Shown here: positions 16,228 through 24,207 of the stretch, one piece after another
How the letters are laid out: each line of letters starts with the position of its first letter
Numbering within the stretch: the stretch's first letter is position 1
Origin: JAVKFY01 sp040223615
GTDB taxonomy: Bacteria > Pseudomonadota > Alphaproteobacteria > GCA-2731375
NCBI GenBank assembly: GCA_040223615.1
Contig: JAVKFY010000025.1
Span: 1 to 64,000, forward strand
Length of the DNA: 64,000 nucleotides
Reading direction: 5' to 3'
Translations under genes and position numbers: made by a program
Notes under the pieces: generated by a model
Database searches by the model: none
What the model was told of the DNA's origin: nothing
The model's input: only the letters and a program-made list of their open reading frames with translations

Positions 16228-17703
16228 CTATGCTTCGCTGGCCAGCCGCGCGCGCAGCTCGTATTTCAGCACCTTGCCCATGACGTTGCGGGGCAGCGCG
16301 TCGACGAAGCGGACCTCGCGCGGCAGCTTGTAGCGGGCCAGACGGCCGTCGAAGAGCGCCATGACAGCGGCGGCGTCAAGCATGTGGTCGGGCTTGGCGA
16401 CGATCAGGGCGACCGGCACCTCGCCCCAGCGCGGGTCGGGCTTGCCGACCACCGCCGCTTCCTGGATCGCCGGACAGTCGTGCAGGATGTCCTCCAGCTC
16501 GGCCGGGTAGATGTTCTCGCCGCCGGAGATCACCATGTCCTTCTTGCGGTCGTCGACGAAGAAGAACCCGTCGGCGTCGACATGCGCGATGTCGCCGGTG
16601 TGCAGCCAGCCGTCGGTGATGGCCTCCGCCGTGGCCGCCGGGTTGTTCCAGTAACCGACGCAGATGCTGGGCGACTTGACCCAGATTTCGCCTGACTCGC
16701 CGGCTGGCCGGTCGCGACCCCCGTCGTCGACGATGCGGACTTGCGCGTGCAGCACCGGCTTGCCGCACGAGCCAACCCGGGCGGCGTCGTGGACCGGCAG
16801 GCAGATCGCGACCGGGCCGCTCTCGGTCAGGCCATAGACCTGGGTGACCGCGACGCCGCGTTGCAGCCACGGCCGCATCACCGCGGCCGGCACCGTCGAG
16901 GAGCCGGTGGCGAAGACCCGGATGCCGCCCACGTCGGTCGTGGCGAAGTCGGGATGGGCGATCTTGGCCTGGCTGGTCGCCGGCACCGACAGCACCATGG
17001 TCGGCCGCAGTTCGGCAATCGCGGCCAGGGCCGCGCCGGGATCGAAGCGGTGCTGCACGGTCACCGTGCCGCCGGCGTGCAGCACCGGCGTGGAGTGGAT
17101 GTGAAGTCCGCCGACGTGGAACATCGGCAGGAAGGTGAGCGCGTGGTCGGCCGAGGTGATGTCGTGCGCCGCCGTCGACAGAATCGCATTCCAGGTCAGC
17201 CCGGCCTGGCTGAGCACCGCGCCCTTCGGCCGGCCGGTGGTGCCCGAGGTGTAGCTGATCTGCACCGGCGCATCGGGCGCGACCGCCGGTAGCTCCCTGG
17301 CCGGGTCGACCTCGATCAGCGCATCGATGTCAGCCATGGCGACGCGATGCGCGACGGGAAAGTCCTTCGCGTGCTCGGCATATTCGGGATCGAGGAACAG
17401 CACCTTGGGCGCGCAGTCGTCGATCATGAAGGCATGCTCGGCCGCCGTGAGACGCCAGTTCAGCGGCACCAGGATGGCGCCGGCCCGGGCGCAGGCGAAC
17501 AGCAGCGTGAACAGGTCGGCGTGGTTCAGCCCGAGGTGGGCGACCCGGTCGCCGGGCTGGATGTCGAGCGAATGGACCAGCGCGACGGCAAGGCGTTGCA
17601 CGCGATCCTCAAGCTGGGCGTAGGTGGTCTCGGCACCCTCGTAGCGCAGCGCGACCTTGTCCGGCCGCCAGCGCGCGTGGTGCGCGGTCCATTGCGCGAG
17701 CAT
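16228..17703 (-). CDS. AMP-dependent acyl-CoA synthetase
   Basis: A 491-residue ANL-family ligase with YTSGTTGRPKGAVLS, FLPMFHVGG, YGLTESGPV, WLHTGD, DRKKDMVISGGENIYP and the C-terminal Lys region GKVLKYELR. It activates a carboxylic acid to its CoA thioester. It is the last gene of the minus-strand cluster with the acyl-CoA dehydrogenase, hydrolase and NicX-type enzyme, though separated from the dehydrogenase by a 166-bp gap holding a repeat. That context suggests a small organic or aromatic-derived acid rather than membrane fatty acids. ATG at 17703 is preferred over a frame extending 7 codons upstream. Confidence 0.85.
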   Translation of the reverse strand: MLAQWTAHHARWRPDKVALRYEGAETTYAQLEDRVQRLAVALVHSLDIQPGDRVAHLGLNHADLFTLLFACARAGAILVPLNWRLTAAEHAFMIDDCAPKVLFLDPEYAEHAKDFPVAHRVAMADIDALIEVDPARELPAVAPDAPVQISYTSGTTGRPKGAVLSQAGLTWNAILSTAAHDITSADHALTFLPMFHVGGLHIHSTPVLHAGGTVTVQHRFDPGAALAAIAELRPTMVLSVPATSQAKIAHPDFATTDVGGIRVFATGSSTVPAAVMRPWLQRGVAVTQVYGLTESGPVAICLPVHDAARVGSCGKPVLHAQVRIVDDGGRDRPAGESGEIWVKSPSICVGYWNNPAATAEAITDGWLHTGDIAHVDADGFFFVDDRKKDMVISGGENIYPAELEDILHDCPAIQEAAVVGKPDPRWGEVPVALIVAKPDHMLDAAAVMALFDGRLARYKLPREVRFVDALPRNVMGKVLKYELRARLASEA

Positions 17704-17725
17704 CGCTAGCGCGCCCCACGGCAAA

Positions 17726-17835
17726 CACCCACCTCACCCCGACCCTCTCCCCCCAAAGGGCGGAGAGGGGGCGCAGCGTCGATGTCGGAGGAGGCCCCTC
17801 TCCGCCTCTGGGGGTGAGGGGTTTGGGGAGAGGTG
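17726..17835. repeat. Intergenic palindromic repeat, CCTCACCCC family
   Basis: Stretches of the form CTCACCCCGACCCTCTCC and their inverted counterparts (GGGGTGAGGGG, GGGGAGAGG) enclose smaller GGGCGGAGAGGGGG/CCCCTCTCCGCC stems. Related copies occur at 54767-54880 and 61151-61256. This is a dispersed non-coding repeat. Confidence 0.75.
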
Positions 17836-17869
17836 GCAATCGCGACGCAGTCGCGAAGCGGCAGCGCCA

Positions 17870-19078
17870 TCAATCGCGCTCGCCGGGCTGGTACAGGCTT
17901 TCGCGGCCGAGGCGTTCCAGGCAGATGTCGGCCGACCAGGGCAGCATCAGCGAGCCGCAGCGGCTGTCGCGGTACATCCGTTCCAGCGGCAGCGACTTGA
18001 AGATCGAGCGGCCGCCGCAGGTGCGGATCGCCAGCCGGCAGATGTCGTTGGCGAACTCCATCACCGTGAACTGCGCCGCGTAGGCGCGCAGGCGGGCGTC
18101 CCTGGTCGGCTTGAAGCCGGCGTCGGTGATGGCGCGCCAGAACAGCGCCTTGGCCTGCTCCAGCTTGATGCGCATTTCGGCCACGGCCATCTGCTTGGCC
18201 GGCGAGGAGCGAGCGCCGGCCGGAACGCCCGGCACCTCGCCGCGCAGGTAGGCGACGGTGAAGTCGAAGGCGGCCTGGGCGATGCCCATGTAGGTCGGGC
18301 ACAGGGTCATGAACATGTGCGGCCAGTCGACGGCGGCCTTGAAGTAGGCGCCGCGCGGCAGCAGTTGCCGCTCGTCCGGCACGAACACGTCGTCGAGCTT
18401 CAGGCTGCGCGAGACGGTGGCGCGCATGCCGACCGGATCCCAGCTGCCGAGCACCTCGAAGCCGTCGCTTTGCGCATCGACGGCGAGGTAGATGGTGTCG
18501 CGGGCGTCGGCGTCGTCCTTGGCCTCGGTGCAGAGCACGCCGTAGTGCGTCGCCGCGCCGGACAGCGAGGCGAAGTGCTTCATGCCATTGACCTTCCAGC
18601 CACCGTCGACCTTGGTGGCGGTGGTGCCGAACGGCGACTTGCCGGCGGCGGCGGCCGTGTTCGGCTCGGAGAAGGGCTGCGCGAACAGCGCGCCGTCGTT
18701 CACCACCAGGCCGTAGATGCCGGCGCGGCGGCGCTCGTGCGTCTCGCGGTCGGCGGCCGACATCTCCAGGTCGTCGGCCATCTGGTTGGTCCACATCATC
18801 GTGCAGGTGTGCATGTTGAAGGTCAGCGCCGTGGCGCCGCACCAGCGGCCGAGTTCGGCCGAGACCAGCGCGTAGCTCTGGTAGTCGACGCCGAGCCCGC
18901 CATGGCGCTCCGGGATGGTCAGGCGCAGGAATCCGGCGTCGCGCAGGTCGTCGTAATTCTCGAACGGAAAGCTGGCCTCGGTGTCGTACTTCGCGGCGCG
19001 CGGGGCGAACTTGTCGCGGCCCAGCTCGCGGGCGATGCCGATCAGCTCGGCCTGGCGCTGGTTGAGCGGAAAATCCAT
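17870..19078 (-). CDS. Acyl-CoA dehydrogenase family protein
   Basis: A 402-residue flavoprotein of the acyl-CoA dehydrogenase fold. It shows FAPRAAKYD, the middle-domain QPFSEPNTA and the C-terminal helices with CGGRSIFKSLPLERMYRDSRCG. The usual catalytic Glu position is not obvious, so members of this group may be hydroxylases or act on unusual acyl groups. It lies directly after the hydrolase gene (the stop is separated from the start by 0 bp) in an operon with a NicX-type enzyme. The substrate is unknown. Confidence 0.8.
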   Translation of the reverse strand: MDFPLNQRQAELIGIARELGRDKFAPRAAKYDTEASFPFENYDDLRDAGFLRLTIPERHGGLGVDYQSYALVSAELGRWCGATALTFNMHTCTMMWTNQMADDLEMSAADRETHERRRAGIYGLVVNDGALFAQPFSEPNTAAAAGKSPFGTTATKVDGGWKVNGMKHFASLSGAATHYGVLCTEAKDDADARDTIYLAVDAQSDGFEVLGSWDPVGMRATVSRSLKLDDVFVPDERQLLPRGAYFKAAVDWPHMFMTLCPTYMGIAQAAFDFTVAYLRGEVPGVPAGARSSPAKQMAVAEMRIKLEQAKALFWRAITDAGFKPTRDARLRAYAAQFTVMEFANDICRLAIRTCGGRSIFKSLPLERMYRDSRCGSLMLPWSADICLERLGRESLYQPGERD

Positions 19079-19852
19079 CTACAGGGCCTCCAGAAAGGCG
19101 TCGATGGCGCCGTTGAACAGGTCCGGGCGCTCGATATTGGCCAGGTGGCCGACGCCGGCCATGCAGCCGTAGACGGCGCCCGGAATCTTCACCGCCATCT
19201 TCTCCAGCACCGCCGGCGGCGCGGTGGTGTCCTTTTCGCCGGCCAGGCACAGCGTCGGGCAGGCGATGTGGGGCAGGTTCTCGCGCTCGTCGAAGGTGAC
19301 GATGCAGTTCAGCGCGGCGCGGTAGGTCGCCGCCGTCAACGCCTTCATGGACCCGGCGGCGCGCGCCTTGGCCTCGGCGTCATCGAAGTCACCCCACATG
19401 CCGTCGACCAGGGCGTCGGCGAAGTCGGCCGGGGTCCTGCCCTCGTCCAGCGGCTGCAGGCGCGCGGCCAGGAACTTGGCCTGGAAGTCGCCGCCGGGCT
19501 TGCCGAAGGCCGGGCTGGTGCACGTCAGCGCCAGCGAGGCGACGCGGCCGGGGTGCCGGCGGACCAGCGACTGCGCGACCATGCCGCCCATCGAATGGCC
19601 GACGATGTGGGCCTGTTCCACCGCCAGGGCGTCGATCAGGCTGGCGGCGGCGTCGGCCAGCAGGTCGAAGGTCAACGGCTCGGCCGGCAGCGGCGTGGCG
19701 CCGTAGCCCGGCATGTCCCAGGCCACCGCGTGATAGCGGTCGGCGAAGTGCGGCAGTTGCGCGTCGAACGAGTCCTGGTTGCCGCCGATGCCATGCAGGA
19801 ACAGCAGCACCGGCCCGTCGCCGCGCGCCTTGTAGGCCGGGACGACGGTCAT
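19079..19852 (-). CDS. Alpha/beta hydrolase (NicD-like by context)
   Basis: A 257-residue alpha/beta-fold hydrolase: oxyanion HGIGGN, nucleophile elbow GHSMGG, the acid in AGEKDTT and the final His in GVGHLANIERP. Ser-His-Asp members next to NicX include N-formylmaleamate deformylase (NicD), which would act on the product of the upstream enzyme. It overlaps the NicX-type gene by 4 bases, so the two are co-translated. Assignment as NicD rests on context; other C-C or ester hydrolases of this family look alike. Confidence 0.75.
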   Translation of the reverse strand: MTVVPAYKARGDGPVLLFLHGIGGNQDSFDAQLPHFADRYHAVAWDMPGYGATPLPAEPLTFDLLADAAASLIDALAVEQAHIVGHSMGGMVAQSLVRRHPGRVASLALTCTSPAFGKPGGDFQAKFLAARLQPLDEGRTPADFADALVDGMWGDFDDAEAKARAAGSMKALTAATYRAALNCIVTFDERENLPHIACPTLCLAGEKDTTAPPAVLEKMAVKIPGAVYGCMAGVGHLANIERPDLFNGAIDAFLEAL

Positions 19853-20895
19853 GCCAGCGCCCCCTGCAGGACGCCGCGCTCCACCACGACCTGGTTGTCG
19901 AGGCTGACGGTGCAGTTGCGCAGCGGCAGGTCGAAGTGGCCCAGCGTGTGCCGGCCGGCGACCTCGTTGGCGCCGGTCGAGTACAGGAAGTTGCCGGCGA
20001 AGGCGCGCAGCTCGGTGCCGTTGAAGTCGTTGCGGTCGTACATCGTCATCGCGTCCCAGCGCGCCGCCGGGTTCATGCCCCAGCCGACGTGGCTCACGGC
20101 ATAGGCCTCGCGGTCGCCCCAGGCGGCGAAGTAGCTGCGCATCAGCTCCGCGTCCAGCCCGCCGCCGTCGATGTCGGTGACGTAGTCGTCCTCGATGGTG
20201 AGCCGGATCGGGCTCTCCAGGTAGCGCTTGAAGGTCAGGTTCACGTCGCCCGGCGCCATCACCAGCGTGCCGTTGACGCTGCCGGCCGCCGGGAAACACA
20301 GGCACAGGCCGCCGGGCCAGTGGGTGATGGTGCCGGGCCGCGCGGTATAGCCCCAGCCGCCGCCGGCGACGGCCTTCTCCACGTTGATCGTGAGGTCGGT
20401 GCCGGCGTCGCTCTCGACCCGCATCTCGGCGGCGCCGCGCAGCATCTTGATGCCGTCCTTGACCTTGCGCTCCAGCGCGGTGTCCGGCGCCAGACGCTCC
20501 AGCGCCTCGGGATGCTCGTTCGAGACCATCAGCACCTTCGGTCCGCCCTTGAGGATTTGGGGCAGTTCCGGGGCATGCAGCAGTCCCTCCACGGTGCAGT
20601 CGATCACCGCCTTGGCGCTGCTGAGCGCGGCGATCACCGGCGCGGTGTGGCCGAGCACGTCCGACGCGCCGGTGGAGCGCACCGGTACGGGTGCCGCCTG
20701 CGCCGGCGACGGGATCACGACGTGGAACGGCCTGGCGCCGAGACGCTGCAGCGCCAGTTCGGCCAGATGCACGTTCACGGCGCGCGACTGGGTCTCCGAC
20801 AGGATCGCGACATCGTCGCCGCCGCCGATCTCGCACAGGCCGAAGACCTTGGCGAAACTGTCGATCCACTTGCCTTCGATACGTTCGCGCAGCAT
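19849..20895 (-). CDS. 2,5-dihydroxypyridine 5,6-dioxygenase-like (NicX family)
   Basis: A 348-residue protein of the NicX/aminopeptidase-T-like fold. NicX is a non-heme Fe(II) ring-opening dioxygenase of the nicotinate pathway whose ligands are two His and one Asp. Matching residues appear here as H269 (SHVGWGMNP) and H320/D322 (TLGHFDLP). The following hydrolase gene fits the next pathway step. The alternative is a metallopeptidase-like enzyme with another substrate. ATG at 20895 was chosen; the frame extends upstream without a better start. No nicotinate hydroxylase is seen in this window, so the pathway assignment is tentative. Confidence 0.7.
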   Translation of the reverse strand: MLRERIEGKWIDSFAKVFGLCEIGGGDDVAILSETQSRAVNVHLAELALQRLGARPFHVVIPSPAQAAPVPVRSTGASDVLGHTAPVIAALSSAKAVIDCTVEGLLHAPELPQILKGGPKVLMVSNEHPEALERLAPDTALERKVKDGIKMLRGAAEMRVESDAGTDLTINVEKAVAGGGWGYTARPGTITHWPGGLCLCFPAAGSVNGTLVMAPGDVNLTFKRYLESPIRLTIEDDYVTDIDGGGLDAELMRSYFAAWGDREAYAVSHVGWGMNPAARWDAMTMYDRNDFNGTELRAFAGNFLYSTGANEVAGRHTLGHFDLPLRNCTVSLDNQVVVERGVLQGALA

Positions 20896-21075
20896 GGCCG
20901 GCCTCCTGGTGCTGGATAGCGGAAATCTATATGAAGGCGGCGGCGGATGACATGGGCGCGCAAAGCCGCCAGAGTTTTGCATAACGGCGACCGAAACCGC
21001 CCGCGACGGGCGTGTAACGCTCGGGCGCCAATGTGTCGTGCCCCTGGACCGCGCCACTGTACGAGGATCGACGCC

Positions 21076-21396
21076 ATGCCGAAGACGCCCCTTCTCGCCC
21101 TGGCCGTGCTGGTCGCGCTCGCCGGCCCCGCCGCGGCCGACGACGGCGGCAAGAGCCTGGAGCGCGACATGAAGCGCGTGGAGGAAATCGCCCGGCGCGC
21201 CGCGGAGCAGCTGATCGGCTCAATCGGGGCGATGATCGGCGCGGTGCCGCAGTTCGAGGCGCCCGAAGTGCTCGACAACGGCGATATCATCATCCGGCGC
21301 AAGCACGACGACGCGCCGCCGCCGGAACCGCAGCAGAAGCCGCGCCGACGCCCCGGCCCCAACGATCCGCGCCACCAAGGCTCCACCGACATATGA
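21076..21396 (+). CDS. Small exported hypothetical protein
   Basis: A 106-residue protein with a signal peptide (LLALAVLVALAGPAAA, cleavage near residue 21), a short helical region rich in charged residues and a Pro/Arg-rich tail ending NDPRHQG. No catalytic motif is seen. Its stop overlaps the next gene by 4 bases (ATGA), so the two are co-translated. The family is not recognised beyond being a likely periplasmic protein. Confidence 0.7.
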   Translation: MPKTPLLALAVLVALAGPAAADDGGKSLERDMKRVEEIARRAAEQLIGSIGAMIGAVPQFEAPEVLDNGDIIIRRKHDDAPPPEPQQKPRRRPGPNDPRHQGSTDI

Positions 21397-22319
21397 CGAC
21401 GCGGCTCTACAGCCACGGCGCCTGCCTCGACCACGACACCGGCCCCGGTCACCCGGAACGCCCCGACCGCCTGCGCGCGGTGCTGACGGCGCTGGAGACC
21501 GAACCGTTCCAGGACCTGGTGCGGCTGGAGGCGCCGCACGCCAGCCGCGAACAGTTGTTGCGGGTCCACCCGGCGGCGCATGTCGACCGGGTGCTGGCCG
21601 CGCTCCCGTCGGAGGGTTTCGCCCGGGTCGATCCGGACACGGTAGTGTCGGCCGGTTCCGGCGAGGCGGCGTTGCGGGCGGCAGGCGCGGTCTGCGCCGC
21701 CGTCGACGCGGTGCTGGCCGGCGAGGCGCGCAATGCCTTCTGCGCCGTGCGGCCGCCCGGCCATCATGCCGAGCCGAACCGCGCGATGGGCTTCTGCCTG
21801 TTCAACAGCGTGGCCGTCGGCGCCTTGCACGCTCGCGCGGCGCACGGGGTGACGCGGATCGCCGTGATCGACTTCGACGTGCATCACGGCAACGGCACCC
21901 AGGCGGCGTTCCAGGCCGACCCCGACCTGGTCTACGTCTCCAGCCACCAGTCGCCGCTCTACCCCGGCACCGGCGCGGCCTCGGAGACCGGCGTCGGCAA
22001 CATCCACAACGCCCCGCTGCCGCCGTTCGCCGGCAGCAAGCAGTTCCGCGACGCCTACGAGCGCGAGTTGCTGCCGGTGCTGCGCAGCTTCGCGCCGGAA
22101 CTGGTGCTGATCTCGGCCGGGTTCGACGCGCATGCCGACGATCCGCTGGCCAACATGATGCTGAGCGATGCCGATTACGGCTGGATCACCGCCGAGCTGT
22201 GCAAGCTGGCGAACGAAACCTGCGGTGGCAAAGTCGTGTCGACTTTGGAGGGCGGCTATGACCTCGCCGCGCTGGGCCGCGCCAGCGCCGCCCACGTGAG
22301 CGCGCTGCTGACCCACTGA
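21393..22319 (+). CDS. Histone deacetylase/acetoin utilisation family hydrolase
   Basis: A 308-residue zinc amidohydrolase of the HDAC/AcuC/AphA superfamily. Motifs are HPERPDRL, RPPGHHAEP (the His pair of the charge relay), the zinc ligands Asp and His in DFDVHHGNGT, Asp in GFDAHADD, and the closing EGGYD. Bacterial members deacetylate small molecules such as acetylpolyamines, or proteins. The substrate is not evident from context. Confidence 0.9.
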   Translation: MTTRLYSHGACLDHDTGPGHPERPDRLRAVLTALETEPFQDLVRLEAPHASREQLLRVHPAAHVDRVLAALPSEGFARVDPDTVVSAGSGEAALRAAGAVCAAVDAVLAGEARNAFCAVRPPGHHAEPNRAMGFCLFNSVAVGALHARAAHGVTRIAVIDFDVHHGNGTQAAFQADPDLVYVSSHQSPLYPGTGAASETGVGNIHNAPLPPFAGSKQFRDAYERELLPVLRSFAPELVLISAGFDAHADDPLANMMLSDADYGWITAELCKLANETCGGKVVSTLEGGYDLAALGRASAAHVSALLTH

Positions 22320-22404
22320 CGACGGAATTCGTGCATTCGCGTGCATCCGCGCGGGGCGAATCACCGTATAAGGGGACGCTTGCAGCGAGGAGGCAACGAG
22401 CAGC

Positions 22405-22848
22405 ATGCGCAATTTCATACTCGCCACCGTGTTCGCCGCGATGGCTTCGATCCTGGCGTCCTGCGCCGACGACAAGGAGATGATGGCCAAGGAGGCGACG
22501 CTCTACGACCGACTTGGCGGCAAGCCGGCGATCACCGCGGTGGTCGACCAGTTCGTCGCCAACATCGCCGCCGACAGCCGCATCAACCAACGCTTCGCCA
22601 AGACCGACATCCCGGAGCTGAAACGGCTGCTGGTCGAGCAGATCTGCGAGGCCACGGGCGGCCCGTGCAAGTACACCGGCCGCGACATGGTGACCACGCA
22701 CAAGGGCATGAACATCTCCCAGGAAGAGTTCAACTGGACCGGCGGACATCTCGCCGCCGCGCTGGACAAGTTCAATGTCCCGGCCAAGGAGAAGAACGAG
22801 CTGCTCACCGCGATCGGCTCGATGCAGAACGACATCGTCGGCCAGTAA
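22405..22848 (+). CDS. Group 1 truncated hemoglobin, predicted lipoprotein
   Basis: A 147-residue truncated globin. The N-terminal lipobox ILASC puts Cys20 at the cleavage site, so the globin is predicted to be exported and lipid-anchored, with Ala at +2 favouring the outer membrane. The globin part begins TLYDRLGGKPAI, and the proximal heme His is in MVTTHKGMNI. Group 1 truncated hemoglobins bind O2 or NO, and most are cytoplasmic. It sits alone between the deacetylase gene and xseB with a good upstream GAGGCAACGAG segment. Confidence 0.85.
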   Translation: MRNFILATVFAAMASILASCADDKEMMAKEATLYDRLGGKPAITAVVDQFVANIAADSRINQRFAKTDIPELKRLLVEQICEATGGPCKYTGRDMVTTHKGMNISQEEFNWTGGHLAAALDKFNVPAKEKNELLTAIGSMQNDIVGQ

Positions 22849-22970
22849 CCGTTCGGCGACCGGAACAAGCGGCGCGGGCAGCAATGCCCGCGCCGTTTGC
22901 CATTCCGGGGATGGCGGTTGTGGGGCGTTGGCTGCGGCCATAGAGTGCGGTCACAGCAGGAGGACATCGG

Positions 22971-23234
22971 ATGGCCGAGCCGAAAACGCCCGCAGTGCCG
23001 AAAGAGATCCAGGCGCTCAGCTTCGAAAAAGCGATGGCGGAGCTCGACAACATCGTCGGCCGGCTGGAGAAAGGCGACGTCGGGCTGGAAGAGTCGATCG
23101 AGATCTACACCCGCGGCACCCAATTGAAGACACATTGCGAGGCCAAGCTGCAGACGGCCCGGGCGCAGGTGGAGCGTCTGGTGGTTGGCGCCGACGGCAA
23201 CGTCGCCGGCACCCGGCCGATGGATAGCGAGTAG
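22971..23234 (+). CDS. xseB: Exodeoxyribonuclease VII small subunit
   Basis: An 87-residue helical subunit of exonuclease VII, which degrades single-stranded DNA in repair. The family core SFEKAMAELDNIVGRLEKGDVGLEESIEIYTRG is complete. It heads xseB-ispA-dxs-tlyA, a gene order common in Alphaproteobacteria. The large subunit gene xseA is not in the window. Confidence 0.95.
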   Translation: MAEPKTPAVPKEIQALSFEKAMAELDNIVGRLEKGDVGLEESIEIYTRGTQLKTHCEAKLQTARAQVERLVVGADGNVAGTRPMDSE

Positions 23235-23290
23235 CCGTTTGCGCCAAGACGGCACCGGGACGCGACTGCGAACAATCTAAGGGAGAACCA

Positions 23291-24172
23291 ATGCCGGCGA
23301 TCGAGGCGGCGTTGCGCGAAGTCGCCGACGCGGTCGAGCGAAGCCTCGGCGAACTGTTGCCGAGCGACGGCGGCGAGACGCCGCTGGCCGAGGCGATGCG
23401 CTACGGCGCGCTGGGCGGCGGCAAGCGGCTGCGGCCGTTCCTGGTGCTCGCCGGCGCGCGGCTGGCCGGCGCCCCGGATTCCGCGTCACTGCCGGTCGCG
23501 GCGGCGATCGAGATGGTGCACTGCTACAGCCTGATCCACGACGACCTGCCGTGCATGGACGACGACGTGCTGCGCCGGGGGCGACCGACGGTGCACGTGA
23601 AGTATGACGAAGCCACCGCCGTGCTGGCCGGCGACGCGCTGCTCACCGAGGCCTTCGGGGTGTTGGCGCGAGCCGAGATCGGGCCGGCCGAAACGCGCGC
23701 GGCACTGGTCGCCGGGCTGGCGCGGGCAGCCGGGCCGGCGGGCATGGCCGGCGGCCAGATGCTCGATCTGATGGGCGAGGGCAAGACCTGGGACGAGGCC
23801 GGCATCACCCGCATGGAGCGGCTGAAGACCGGGGCCCTGATCGCGTTCGCCTGCGAGGCCGGCGCCATCGTCGCAGCGGCACCGGCGGAACATCGGGCAC
23901 GGCTGCGGCGTTATGGTGAACACCTGGGCCTCGCGTTCCAGATCACCGACGATCTGCTGGACGTGCGCGGCGAGGCCGGCGAGATCGGCAAGTCGGTGGG
24001 CAAGGACGCGATCGCAGACAAGGCCACCTTCGTCAAGCTGCTGGGCCTCGACGGGGCGCAGACGCGGGCCGAGGCGGAGATCGCCGCGGCGGCCGAACAG
24101 CTTGCAATATTTGGCGAAAATGCCGATTCTCTGCGCGCCCTGGGCGATTTCGTCCTGCATCGGCGCGCTTGA
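23291..24172 (+). CDS. ispA: Farnesyl diphosphate synthase
   Basis: A 293-residue trans-prenyltransferase condensing IPP with DMAPP/GPP to farnesyl diphosphate. It shows GGGKRLRP, the first Asp-rich motif (DDLPCMDDD), RRGRPT, GGQMLDLMGEG and the second Asp-rich motif ITDDLLDV. ATG at 23291 follows AGGGAGA. The end overlaps or abuts the dxs start, consistent with coordinated isoprenoid synthesis. The product length (C15 rather than C20) is inferred from context and overall similarity. Confidence 0.93.
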   Translation: MPAIEAALREVADAVERSLGELLPSDGGETPLAEAMRYGALGGGKRLRPFLVLAGARLAGAPDSASLPVAAAIEMVHCYSLIHDDLPCMDDDVLRRGRPTVHVKYDEATAVLAGDALLTEAFGVLARAEIGPAETRAALVAGLARAAGPAGMAGGQMLDLMGEGKTWDEAGITRMERLKTGALIAFACEAGAIVAAAPAEHRARLRRYGEHLGLAFQITDDLLDVRGEAGEIGKSVGKDAIADKATFVKLLGLDGAQTRAEAEIAAAAEQLAIFGENADSLRALGDFVLHRRA

Positions 24173-24207
24173 GCGCCGGCACCCACGCCAAGGCAAGGAC
24201 CCGGCTT

